A DNA stretch of 6,768 nt from a bacterium. Its GTDB lineage: Bacteria > SZUA-79 > Acidulodesulfobacterales > Acidulodesulfobacteraceae. The translations under genes and the position numbers were made by a program. Shown here in pieces: positions 1 to 5,807 of the stretch. How positions within the stretch are numbered: position 1 is the stretch's first letter; the number at the start of each line of letters is the position of its first letter. A model generated the notes under the pieces. It did not search any database, was not told where the DNA came from, and worked only from the letters and a program-made list of their open reading frames with translations. The DNA lies in assembly GCA_021821565.1 (NCBI GenBank), contig JAKACI010000084.1, positions 1 to 6,768 of the forward strand, in the 5' to 3' direction.

Positions 1-577
1 TAAAATCAAAACCGAAGCGTTTAAATAAATTAGTATAGGCTTTTTTCATCTTTCTATAGCTTTCATCTAATCCTTCGCTGTCAATGTCAAAACTGTAAGC
101 ATCTTTCATGATAAACTCTTTAGCCCGCATAAGCCCATATCTCGGACGCATTTCATCTCTAAATTTTAAATGTATCTGATATAATGTAAGCGGAAGTTCT
201 TTGTAAGAATGCATATTTTTGCCCACTAAATCGGTAATAACCTCTTCATAAGTAGGAGCAAGGCAAAAATCTCTATCCTGTCTGTCTTTGAATCTTAATA
301 ATTCTTTGCCGTAATCTTTATCTCTGCCTGATTGTTTCCATAACTCAAGAGGCTGAACAAACGGCATTGAAAGTTCAATCGCTCCTGCATTATTCATTTC
401 TTCTCTTATTATATTTTCTAATTTTTTTAATGATTTATATCCTAAAGGAAGGTAAGCGTAAATTCCGCCCGAAAGCTGTCTTATATAGCCTGCCCTCAGC
501 ATAAGTTTATGGCTTTGCAGCACTGCTTCTTTTGGGTCTTCTTTTAAAGAAGGTATAAAAAATTGCGAATATCTCAT
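1..577 (-). CDS. proS: Prolyl-tRNA synthetase, N-terminal 192 codons (partial, runs off left edge)
   Basis: Class II aminoacyl-tRNA synthetase that charges tRNA-Pro with proline in the cytoplasm. The frame is open from the ATG at 577-575 to the window edge and gives 192 residues of a protein that is about 570 residues in the bacterial (E. coli-type) family. Visible family blocks are the N-terminal [19 protein letters not shown] (residues 28-46), the motif 1 region ending in ELSMPFVQP (68-76), the LAPTYEE signature (106-112), and motif 2, [17 protein letters not shown] (139-155), followed by MKDAYSF (157-163). The editing domain, motif 3 and anticodon-binding domain lie outside the window. The start is set by homology and by its ATGA overlap with the ispG stop. 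GGAG lies 10 nt upstream, inside the ispG coding end. Identification is secure; completeness beyond the edge is not visible. Confidence 0.97.
   Translation of the reverse strand, partial: MRYSQFFIPSLKEDPKEAVLQSHKLMLRAGYIRQLSGGIYAYLPLGYKSLKKLENIIREEMNNAGAIELSMPFVQPLELWKQSGRDKDYGKELLRFKDRQDRDFCLAPTYEEVITDLVGKNMHSYKELPLTLYQIHLKFRDEMRPRYGLMRAKEFIMKDAYSFDIDSEGLDESYRKMKKAYTNLFKRFGFDF
574..577 (-). promoter_or_regulatory. ATGA stop/start overlap of ispG and proS with internal ribosome binding site
   Basis: The ispG stop TGA (576-574) and the proS start ATG (577-575) share an ATGA tetranucleotide on the minus strand. A GGGAG sequence at 592-588 lies 10 nt before the proS start, within the last ispG codons. 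This arrangement is the usual signature of termination-reinitiation coupling, so the two genes are probably on one transcript. Confidence 0.85.
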
Positions 578-1644
578 ATAATCTTTTCTCCCGTTATCTT
601 TTCAATCTCATTTATTAAAGCATTCATCACTTCATTATTATTATATTTTCCTACAATTTTTCCTTTTGAAAACAATACCGATTTTTCTTTTCCGCCTGCT
701 ATGCCCACATCGGCGTGCATTGATTCGCCGGGACCGTTAACGACGCATCCCATAATTGCAACTTTAATATTAGATTTCATTGACGAAGTTTTTCTTTCCG
801 CTTCCTTTGCAAAACCGACGATATCAATTTCAGCTCTGCCGCATGTAGGACAGGAAATAAGTTCTACGCCTTCTTTTCTTAAACCTAAATCTCTTAAAAT
901 ATGAAAACCTGCTATTACTTCAGTCACAGGATTATCGCTTAGCGAAACCCTTATAGTGTCCCCTATTCCTTTATAAAGCAAAATGCCTATGCCTATGCCT
1001 GACTTTATCGCTCCTGAGAATATCGTTCCTGCTTCGGTAATACCCACATGCAAAGGATATTCTACTTCATCGCTTAATAATTCATAAGCTTTAACCGTAG
1101 TCAATACATCGGTCGATTTTAAAGATATTTTAATATCGTAAAATGATTCTTTTTCTAATATATTAATATGATTAAGAGCGCTCTCTAACATAGCCTGCGA
1201 AAAATCCCCGTTATATTTATCAAGCATACCTTTTTCAATAGAACCTGAATTCACGCCTATTCTAATAGGAATTTCATTGTCTTTGCAAGCTTTAATTACT
1301 TCTTTGACTTTTATCTTATCACCTATATTTCCGGGATTTATTCTTAAGCCTGCAATACCTGCTTTAATAGATTTTAATGCTAAAATATGATTAAAATGAA
1401 TATCTGCAATGACTGGAATATTAACATTTTTAATTATTGTTTTAAGAGATTCGGCTGCTTCATCGGTATTAACGGTTACCCGAACTATGTCGCATCTGTA
1501 TTTTTCTATTGCTTGTATTTGAGAAATTGTTGATCCGGTATCTTCCGTATATGTATTGGTCATCGTCTGCACAGAGATAGGATTATCTCCGCCGATAAAG
1601 ACATTTCCGACTTTAATCGTTTTAGTATGCTTTCTTTTAATCAT
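574..1644 (-). CDS. ispG: 4-hydroxy-3-methylbut-2-enyl diphosphate synthase (IspG/GcpE)
   Basis: Iron-sulfur enzyme of the MEP pathway. It reductively opens 2-C-methyl-D-erythritol 2,4-cyclodiphosphate to HMBPP, the penultimate step to IPP and DMAPP. The 356-residue length matches the short bacterial two-domain form. The N-terminal TIM barrel carries [16 protein letters not shown] (21-36), VRVTVNT (54-60), DIHFN (81-85) and LRINPGNIG (100-108). The C-terminal ferredoxin-like domain carries SCPTCGR with Cys265 and Cys268, and GCVVNGPGE with Cys300 and Glu307. Those are the three cysteines and the glutamate that ligate the 4Fe-4S cluster in the family, so the enzyme looks intact. The ATG at 1644 gives the expected N-terminus, but no good Shine-Dalgarno precedes it. 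It overlaps proS by 4 bp. Upstream is a 496-bp gap rather than the dxr-rseP genes often found there in related bacteria. Confidence 0.98.
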   Translation of the reverse strand: MIKRKHTKTIKVGNVFIGGDNPISVQTMTNTYTEDTGSTISQIQAIEKYRCDIVRVTVNTDEAAESLKTIIKNVNIPVIADIHFNHILALKSIKAGIAGLRINPGNIGDKIKVKEVIKACKDNEIPIRIGVNSGSIEKGMLDKYNGDFSQAMLESALNHINILEKESFYDIKISLKSTDVLTTVKAYELLSDEVEYPLHVGITEAGTIFSGAIKSGIGIGILLYKGIGDTIRVSLSDNPVTEVIAGFHILRDLGLRKEGVELISCPTCGRAEIDIVGFAKEAERKTSSMKSNIKVAIMGCVVNGPGESMHADVGIAGGKEKSVLFSKGKIVGKYNNNEVMNALINEIEKITGEKII

Positions 1645-1697
1645 TTTTTGATAAATTTATATTACATTCAAATTTTAATAAATAGTAATAAATAGAG

Positions 1698-1708
1698 ACG
1701 GCTGCCGT
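1698..1708. repeat. 11-bp perfect palindrome ACGGC-T-GCCGT upstream of ispG
   Basis: A GC-rich perfect palindrome in an otherwise AT-only stretch, about 54 bp upstream of the ispG start. The heptamer GACGGCT at 1697-1703 recurs as AGCCGTC at 1799-1805 and GACGGCT at 1814-1820 inside the neighbouring repeat element. It could be an operator half-site pair or the footprint of an older element copy. It is followed by only three T on the plus strand, so it is not a convincing terminator. Confidence 0.4.
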
Positions 1709-1760
1709 TTCATTATTATTAATATATTGTTAATATATCATCTTATAACCCTAAATTGCC

Positions 1761-1788
1761 GATAGAAAATTATTTTTTAGTTTCTATC
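1761..1788. repeat. Hairpin GATAGAAA / TTTCTATC
   Basis: GATAGAAA (1761-1768) and TTTCTATC (1781-1788) form a perfect 8-bp stem with a 12-nt loop. The left arm overlaps the inner part of the left terminal inverted repeat, so a sub-terminal hairpin competes with pairing of the two element ends. Confidence 0.6.
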
Positions 1789-1798
1789 TAGATGGATG

Positions 1799-1820
1799 AG
1801 CCGTCTAAATGCCGACGGCT
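1799..1820. repeat. Hairpin AGCCGTC / GACGGCT
   Basis: A perfect 7-bp stem (1799-1805 with 1814-1820) encloses an 8-nt loop. No T-run follows on either strand, so it does not look like an intrinsic terminator. The stem heptamer also occurs at 1697-1703, outside the element. Confidence 0.6.
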
Positions 1821-1828
1821 TTAAATCG

Positions 1829-1850
1829 TACCTGCATACACAGGAATGAC
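1829..1850 (-). repeat. Degenerate inverted copy of the GTCATTCC hairpin repeat
   Basis: Read on the minus strand this begins GTCATTCCTGTGTATGCAGG and matches the copy at 1883-1905 at about 16 of the first 21 positions. Its stem is reduced to CCTG/CAGG with a 6-nt loop. It faces the intact copy, so the shared GTCATTCC halves pair with each other across 32 bp. Confidence 0.6.
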
Positions 1851-1870
1851 TTTGCGGGTATTTAAGTTTT

Positions 1871-1883
1871 CACCCGACGGGTG
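1871..1883. repeat. 13-bp perfect palindrome CACCCG-A-CGGGTG
   Basis: A perfect inverted repeat with a single central A, abutting the start of the GTCATTCC hairpin repeat. CGGGT at 1855-1859 can alternatively pair with ACCCG at 1872-1876, giving a competing fold. Confidence 0.6.
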
Positions 1884-1905
1884 TCATTCCCGCGTAAGCG
1901 GGAAT
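1883..1905 (+). repeat. Dispersed-type hairpin repeat GTCATTCCCGC-GTAA-GCGGGAAT
   Basis: ATTCCCGC (1886-1893) and GCGGGAAT (1898-1905) form a perfect 8-bp stem closed by GTAA, which in RNA would be a GNRA tetraloop. The ATTCCC-N8-GGGAAT format resembles the short palindromic repeats (such as the neisserial dRS3 type) that are scattered in many Gram-negative intergenic regions. Copy number cannot be judged from this window. No T-tract follows, so a terminator role is unlikely. Confidence 0.75.
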
Positions 1906-1971
1906 CTAATGTCCTATATAACTTTAAAGCTATTTTAACAATCTCTATCGGCAATTTTGGGATATAGAATG

Positions 1972-2000
1972 TTATTATTAATTTTAATTGATAATAATAA
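1972..2000. repeat. All-AT inverted repeat TTATTATTA / TAATAATAA
   Basis: Perfect 9-bp arms (1972-1980 and 1992-2000) with an 11-nt spacer, just outside the right end of the MITE-like element. Pairing is weak because it is A/T only, and such arms are expected by chance in this composition. It would be transcribed downstream of the GT2 gene but has no GC stem. Confidence 0.3.
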
Positions 2001-2080
2001 AATATATACTGCTTCAATACTTTAATAAATCAATAATAAAATGACGGATGCTTCTACTATTTTAACCTATTTTTATTTTA

Positions 2081-2098
2081 TATTTCCTGTATTTCCTG
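2081..2098. repeat. Two tandem copies of TATTTCCTG
   Basis: An exact 9-bp unit occurs twice in direct tandem (2081-2089 and 2090-2098). It lies about 43 bp beyond the GT2 stop codon. It may be a simple slippage duplication, and no function is apparent. Confidence 0.5.
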
Positions 2099-2140
2099 TA
2101 TTAAAGCAAATCTTATGGCATTTATTTCAATTTTATCTTT

Positions 2141-2854
2141 TTATCTTACTACATCATAATAAGATGGCGGTTTAATAAAATAACCTTTCGTCCATTCTAA
2201 TGTTATTTTTAAATAACCCGCAGTTTCAAATCTTCTCATTGAAGTAATGGCGCTGATATCTCTAAAATACTTAAATTTAGCATGATTTTTTAAAGCTAAC
2301 TTAATAAATTTTAGATCTTCGCCTACAGGCATCTTTTCATCAAAGCCTTTAACTTTATTATACATTTCTTTATGGCAGAATATAAGGGCCATTGAAGTTT
2401 TTGAAATTATATGAGCGATATTGTTGCAAAACATAAAAATTCTTGCTTTTAATGATTGAATATCGGGATAAAGTTTAGAAGTTCCGATACTATTTGGTTT
2501 ATTTTTTAACGAATCTAATTTCTTGATAAAACCGTCGTTTAAGAGAGTATCGGCATCTAAAAACAACATGACGTCACCCCTTGATGATTTTGCTCCGATA
2601 TTTCTGGCTTCAGATACTCCGCTAAAATTTCCTGTTATTAGATTTACTTTAGGATAGCGGCTTACTATAAACTCTGTTTTATCTTTGCCTTTGCTTACAA
2701 TCACAATTATTTCGCATAGAGTTTGGTCTGTGGAAATGACTTTTAAGTCTGTATTTTTGTCTATATATATTATATCTTTCTGATTTAAAATTTTTTCTAA
2801 AGAAACGCCTATATATTTTTCCTCTTCATGAGCAGGTATAATTATAGAAATCAT
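2141..2854 (-). CDS. Family 2 (GT-A) glycosyltransferase
   Basis: Probable cytoplasmic or membrane-associated transferase of a sugar from a nucleotide donor; donor and acceptor are unknown. The 237 residues open with the GT-A signature MISIIIPAHEEEKYI (1-15). A donor-site block GVSEARNIGAKSSRGDVMLFLDAD (79-102) contains the metal-binding DAD at 100-102. GFDEKMPVGEDLKF (170-183) holds the likely catalytic-base region (Glu179, Asp180), and RRFETAGYL (207-215) is typical of the TIGR04283-like branch. Two features are odd. About 15 extra residues lie between NQ (24-25) and strand 2 (CEIIVIV, 47-53). The usual DGGSTDG-like stretch after that strand reads SKGKDKT (54-60), so the nucleotide-binding Asp is replaced. 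No signal peptide or clear membrane span is present. It is separated from the upstream glycosyltransferase by 275 bp and has no visible Shine-Dalgarno. Confidence 0.85.
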   Translation of the reverse strand: MISIIIPAHEEEKYIGVSLEKILNQKDIIYIDKNTDLKVISTDQTLCEIIVIVSKGKDKTEFIVSRYPKVNLITGNFSGVSEARNIGAKSSRGDVMLFLDADTLLNDGFIKKLDSLKNKPNSIGTSKLYPDIQSLKARIFMFCNNIAHIISKTSMALIFCHKEMYNKVKGFDEKMPVGEDLKFIKLALKNHAKFKYFRDISAITSMRRFETAGYLKITLEWTKGYFIKPPSYYDVVR

Positions 2855-3129
2855 AATTTTTAATTTTTTAAAATTTTAATTAATTTTTTTTATTTAGATT
2901 TTTAAAAAATATCTTATCTTTTATTAATTTTTTATTTTTATTTGATTTATTTTAAAATTGCATTATTTTGTTTTATCTTATATTATTTTATTTAATAATT
3001 TGTCATATATTAATTTAATTACTTTTTTAAATTACTATATAATTATTTGTTAAAGTTAAAATAATAAACCTTCTCTCTCCTATTCCATAAATTATATCTA
3101 TTTATTAATTTTTAAAATTCATCGTCTGA
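2855..3129. other. Extremely AT-rich spacer between the two glycosyltransferase genes
   Basis: There is no open frame of note on either strand. Positions 2861-3060 contain about 14 G or C in 200 bases (about 7%) and are dominated by A- and T-tracts, so the DNA is likely curved and easily melted. A purine-rich minus-strand stretch GGAGAGAGAAGG lies at 3069-3080 but has no start codon within a usable distance. The GT2 promoter, if separate, should lie here, but -10-like sequences are too common in this background to choose one. No GC hairpin terminates the upstream gene. Confidence 0.6.
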
Positions 3130-4203
3130 TTAATTATGGCTTAGACCTATTTCTCTAAATAAATTTTCTACACTTTCATCGGTCTTCCATGGAGGCGTAA
3201 ACCCTAAATAACTTTTTGCTGTTTCTATATCTATGTTTATATTAAGATTTTTTTGTTTTTGCGAATAAAATTTACCTGTTTTTCTTAAATGATGAGCAAG
3301 ATATAGTTGCTCAGTTTGACCCGGGGTCGGTATAAAAAAAGCTTTTTTTCCGATTTCTGCAACATCCATTATAGTTGTATAACCGGATCTTGAAACTACC
3401 ATTTTTGACCTGTTCATTAATTCATCTCTTCTTTTTTTTTCAAGAAAAGAATAAATAACGGTATTACCGTAAGTTTCCTTTTTATACTCTCCCGGTTTAC
3501 CTAATGATACGGCAATATTACCTTTTAAATGTTTCAACTGAGGCAAGATTTGATTCTCTAATATAGTTCTTGTAGGTTCTGGACCTGATATAGAAAAAAG
3601 ATAATCAATATCTTCTTTAATGTTAATTTGTTCAAAATCAGATAAAATCCCTATATATTTTACTTTATCATTATTAAAATAACGCAAATTATGAGACAAA
3701 GCGCCTGATAAAGAATTATTTTCATAATCTGGAATTATTATTTTATTGAATTTATTTAAAAGAAAATGATTTAAGTATTCAGTGATAATTTCAGCAGGCA
3801 ATATTCTAAAAGGGGCGATAAATCGCGGTTGATGAAATATTAAATAGGACGGGGCATCGTGCGAATAAGAGCCAAACCTTGAATCTGAAATTATTATATC
3901 AATTTTTCTTTCTTTAACTAAGTTTGCTACTTCAATATTTTCTTGCTTTATTACATTTAAAATAGCAGGCGCGGTTTTTAAAAATCTTAAAGCAAAACCT
4001 GTCTTCTCTGAATAAGGTGAGGGATATTCCGTTGAGGCTATAAACTCGCAATTATTATGGAGTTCAGATTTTAAAAGAGCGAGGCTTCTTCCGTCGGTGT
4101 ATATAATAACCTCATTTGATTCATTAACCAAACGTCTTATCACGGGCAACGATCTGGTAGCATGCCCTAAACCCCAGCTGCACAGAGAATAAAATATTTT
4201 CAT
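3130..4203 (-). CDS. MGT/MurG-like (GT-B fold) glycosyltransferase
   Basis: Probable peripheral membrane transferase of a sugar from a nucleotide donor to a lipid or glycan acceptor; specificity is unknown. The 357-residue length fits a two-domain GT-B enzyme of the Glyco_trans_1_3 / COG1819 type. The N-terminal acceptor domain begins MKIFYSLCSWGLGHATRSLP with the glycine-rich GLGHATR loop (11-17) and has IIISDSRFGSYS (103-114). The C-terminal domain begins near FSISGPEPTR (203-212), includes IAVSLGKPGE (230-239), and carries the donor-binding block VVSRSGYTTIMDVAEIGKKA (269-288) followed by PTPGQTEQ (292-299). No signal peptide is seen. Its ATG overlaps the TGA of the upstream flippase-like gene in ATGA (4200-4203), and its own Shine-Dalgarno is poor. 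Translation is therefore probably coupled, which supports a joint role with the membrane protein. Confidence 0.85.
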   Translation of the reverse strand: MKIFYSLCSWGLGHATRSLPVIRRLVNESNEVIIYTDGRSLALLKSELHNNCEFIASTEYPSPYSEKTGFALRFLKTAPAILNVIKQENIEVANLVKERKIDIIISDSRFGSYSHDAPSYLIFHQPRFIAPFRILPAEIITEYLNHFLLNKFNKIIIPDYENNSLSGALSHNLRYFNNDKVKYIGILSDFEQINIKEDIDYLFSISGPEPTRTILENQILPQLKHLKGNIAVSLGKPGEYKKETYGNTVIYSFLEKKRRDELMNRSKMVVSRSGYTTIMDVAEIGKKAFFIPTPGQTEQLYLAHHLRKTGKFYSQKQKNLNINIDIETAKSYLGFTPPWKTDESVENLFREIGLSHN

Positions 4204-5222
4204 ATTTTTTCTATATTATCATTATCTTTTTTAAAAAGATGTATTCCATAATTAGGTAGAATAATAAAAGAAAACCCTACAATAGTAAGATTTATAATTC
4301 TCATAATAAGGCTAAATGTAAGTCCTATATCAGAACCCATACCGAGCAAATCAAATAATCCTACTTGCGAAAGTTCATAAGTTCCTGCGGAACCTGGTGC
4401 CAAGGGCAAAGCAAAAACAAGCATAGACACCGAAAACACAAGAAGTGTTCTAGAAAAACCCATATTTATTCCCAGATAATGAACAAGAAGCCATATCTGC
4501 AAAATAAGAATTATCGTAACCAATAAACTAAGAAACACGCTGAGCAAAAGATATTTAACACCTTTTGTAAAAAAAAAATGCATTTCTTTTTCTAATTCGT
4601 TAATGTGCGATGTAATCTTAGTTATTATTTTATTTAAAAACTTAATTTTTGATAAATTAATTAGAATTTTTGTAAAAAATCTATTATCTATTATAGGATT
4701 TAATAAAAAAAATAATGTCATTATACCGATAAAAATACCTGCAATAAATAAAAAAACCCATATTTCCGGCGGCAGATAAAAGTATTTGAATCCTAGAATA
4801 AGTCCGAGATAAATAAATAATAAAAAAACTGAAAATTCTACAACTTTTGATGCAAGTCCTGCAGAAAACCCCTGCTTAAATTCTAATCCTTTTTTTTTCT
4901 TAAGTATCAGAGCCATGACGGCATCGCCGCCTATAAATCCTGCCAATAAACCTGAAGGAGCAATATAATTAGCACTAAATCCTATAATTTTAATAAACAA
5001 CAAATTTAATAAATCAATTTTTACATTATACACATTAAGAGCATTATTTATGGATAATGCAGAAAAAAACAAAGCAAGTATAGAAAAAAAGATTAAAATA
5101 ATACAATCCTCAATGCTTATATGATCAATTGTTCTTAAAATACTTGCAGGACCTATTATTAGAATAAGAATAGCAATTAGAATCAAACTAACTACTCCGG
5201 ATATTATAAAAGTCTTATTCAA
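4200..5222 (-). CDS. Flippase-like polytopic membrane protein (UPF0104 / LPG_synthase_TM family)
   Basis: Inner-membrane protein of the family that includes the transmembrane domain of lysylphosphatidylglycerol synthase and bacterial flippase-like proteins, suggesting lipid or glycolipid handling across the membrane. The 340 residues hold about eight hydrophobic spans, near 5-24, 38-58, 70-88, 123-146, 152-174, 222-250, 258-275 and 300-323. The family signature appears as LPLAPGSAGTYELSQVG (272-288), with the P..PG..G..E pattern. A second conserved block, NYIAPSGLLAGFIGGDAV (85-102), precedes a basic loop KKKKG (108-112). There is no aminoacyl-transferase (MprF C-terminal) domain, so it is not a full lysyl-PG synthase. 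The start is TTG (5222-5220), supported by AAGGAG 8 nt upstream. It overlaps the downstream glycosyltransferase by 4 bp and lies 98 bp after the decarboxylase gene. Confidence 0.85.
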   Translation of the reverse strand: MNKTFIISGVVSLILIAILILIIGPASILRTIDHISIEDCIILIFFSILALFFSALSINNALNVYNVKIDLLNLLFIKIIGFSANYIAPSGLLAGFIGGDAVMALILKKKKGLEFKQGFSAGLASKVVEFSVFLLFIYLGLILGFKYFYLPPEIWVFLFIAGIFIGIMTLFFLLNPIIDNRFFTKILINLSKIKFLNKIITKITSHINELEKEMHFFFTKGVKYLLLSVFLSLLVTIILILQIWLLVHYLGINMGFSRTLLVFSVSMLVFALPLAPGSAGTYELSQVGLFDLLGMGSDIGLTFSLIMRIINLTIVGFSFIILPNYGIHLFKKDNDNIEKI

Positions 5223-5230
5223 TAAATAAT

Positions 5231-5236
5231 CTCCTT
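5231..5236 (-). promoter_or_regulatory. Shine-Dalgarno AAGGAG for the TTG-started flippase-like gene
   Basis: On the minus strand AAGGAG is followed by 8 nt (ATTATTTA) and then TTG. It is among the clearest ribosome binding sites in the window and decides the use of the non-ATG start at 5222. Confidence 0.8.
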
Positions 5237-5320
5237 AAAAGTTTATAACTATTAAAATCTTTATATCTCCTCTCTTATATTTTATATAATACTATCAAAA
5301 GATTTTCTTAAAGGCAATAT

Positions 5321-5797
5321 TCACAGTTTTTCAGAATACCACATCGGAACACCGCAAAAAGCGCATCCTATCTTTTCTACCTTATGCTCTACTGCAATAG
5401 ATTTAATTTCTTTTAAAGCCATTTTTCTATATTGTATGGCGTCTTCCGCCATTTTACTTACAATAGTCTTAGCTTCGTCTGCGGAGCATATTCCCGAGTA
5501 TTCCATAATTACTCCGAAACCGTCTTCTTCTGTTATGGCGATAGCAATAGACGCTGCAATAATTTCATTCTTTTTATCACTGACGATAGAGCCGTATGCA
5601 ATAGGTACTAAAGAACCTCTGCTATAATTAATTTTACTCACAAACTTAGTGTCTGGGGGCAGTATTGAACTCAGCCTTATAAGATTAGTATTACCTACCC
5701 CTGCATTTAAAATAGCTATGTCAAAAGCGTTTAATTTAGAGGTTCCTTCGGAAGCTCCGCTAACCATTGTATATATATCAGGCGTATTTAACAACAT
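5321..5797 (-). CDS. pdaD: Pyruvoyl-dependent arginine decarboxylase
   Basis: Decarboxylates L-arginine to agmatine using a protein-bound pyruvoyl group instead of pyridoxal phosphate. The 158-residue proenzyme should self-cleave between Ser43 and Ser44 in LIRLSSILPP (39-48). This would give a short beta chain and an alpha chain whose new N-terminal Ser44 becomes pyruvoyl. The preceding GVGNTN (33-38), including Asn38, and FGVIMEYSG (94-102), including Glu99, correspond to the family's conserved active-site regions. Length matches archaeal PvlArgDC (about 165 residues). The C-terminus is unusual in holding a CxxC (Cys145, Cys148) in GCAFCGVPMWY. The ATG has AAGGAG 10 nt upstream. The next gene upstream (47 bp) is agmatinase, the following pathway step, which strongly supports arginine as substrate. 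The family also includes chlamydial AaxB, but no transporter is visible here. Confidence 0.93.
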   Translation of the reverse strand: MLLNTPDIYTMVSGASEGTSKLNAFDIAILNAGVGNTNLIRLSSILPPDTKFVSKINYSRGSLVPIAYGSIVSDKKNEIIAASIAIAITEEDGFGVIMEYSGICSADEAKTIVSKMAEDAIQYRKMALKEIKSIAVEHKVEKIGCAFCGVPMWYSEKL

Positions 5798-5807
5798 GCT
5801 TTATTTG

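Larger units (their letters stand above)
1744..1966. mobile_element. MITE-like non-coding element with 23-bp terminal inverted repeats
   Basis: The left end (1744-1766) and right end (1944-1966) are inverted copies matching at 21 of 23 positions. They share the 14-mer TCTATCGGCAATTT and a GGG three bases from its outer end. The interior has no coding frame of useful length but is packed with further inverted pairs: GCTTTAAA 1818-1825 with 1923-1930, and GGAATGAC 1843-1850 with 1883-1890, both nested within the ends. Local hairpins sit at 1761-1788, 1799-1820, 1871-1883 and 1886-1905. Size, terminal repeats, absence of a gene and an intergenic position fit a miniature inverted-repeat transposable element or a large palindromic intergenic repeat. 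A TA pair occurs symmetrically at 1746-1747 and 1963-1964, which would suit an IS630/mariner-type mover, but AT-rich flanks make this weak. No transposase is present. Confidence 0.6.
1967..2140. other. AT-rich intergenic remainder between the repeat element and the GT2 gene
   Basis: With the element and the 100 bp before ispG, this completes the 496-bp gap at 1645-2140. No start codon with a useful open frame was found on either strand. It contains an all-AT inverted repeat and a 9-bp tandem duplication, annotated separately. No promoter match strong enough to assign could be separated from the AT-rich background. Confidence 0.6.

Noticed and set aside
563..904. 113-codon plus-strand open frame
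   Set aside because: It lies wholly antisense to the end of ispG and the start of proS, has no recognisable domain or ribosome binding site, and its composition mirrors the ispG codons.
1719..1738. Direct repeat TTAATATAT (two copies, 2-nt gap) as an operator or iteron
   Set aside because: It is only A/T and short in an AT-rich spacer, with no third copy or associated regulator.
1745..1766. CTAAA and GCCGATAG as a flagellar sigma-28 promoter
   Set aside because: GCCGATAG resembles the -10 box but the CTAAA is almost adjacent to it rather than about 15 bp away, and the plus-strand direction faces no gene. The match is better explained as part of the terminal inverted repeat.
1886..1905. GC-rich hairpin as an intrinsic terminator
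   Set aside because: The stem is strong, but neither strand has a T-run directly after it, and it lies more than 200 bp past the GT2 stop.
1829..1905. Short CRISPR-like repeats
   Set aside because: There are only two copies, in opposite orientation and unequal in sequence, with no regular spacers or cas genes.
1713..1982. Direct repeat TTATTATTAAT at 1713-1723 and 1972-1982 as an 11-bp target-site duplication of the element
   Set aside because: The copies sit at unequal distances from the terminal inverted repeats (about 20 bp on the left, 5 bp on the right) and are low-complexity A/T words expected by chance here.
5275..5289. Palindrome TTATAT-TTT-ATATAA and overlapping TATAAT as a promoter for the flippase-like gene
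   Set aside because: TATAAT reads on the plus strand, away from the gene, and no convincing -35 partner exists for a minus-strand -10. All-AT palindromes are common in this background.
5436..5627. 63-codon plus-strand open frame
   Set aside because: It is antisense to the pyruvoyl decarboxylase, whose motifs are unmistakable in the opposite frame, and nothing supports it as a gene.
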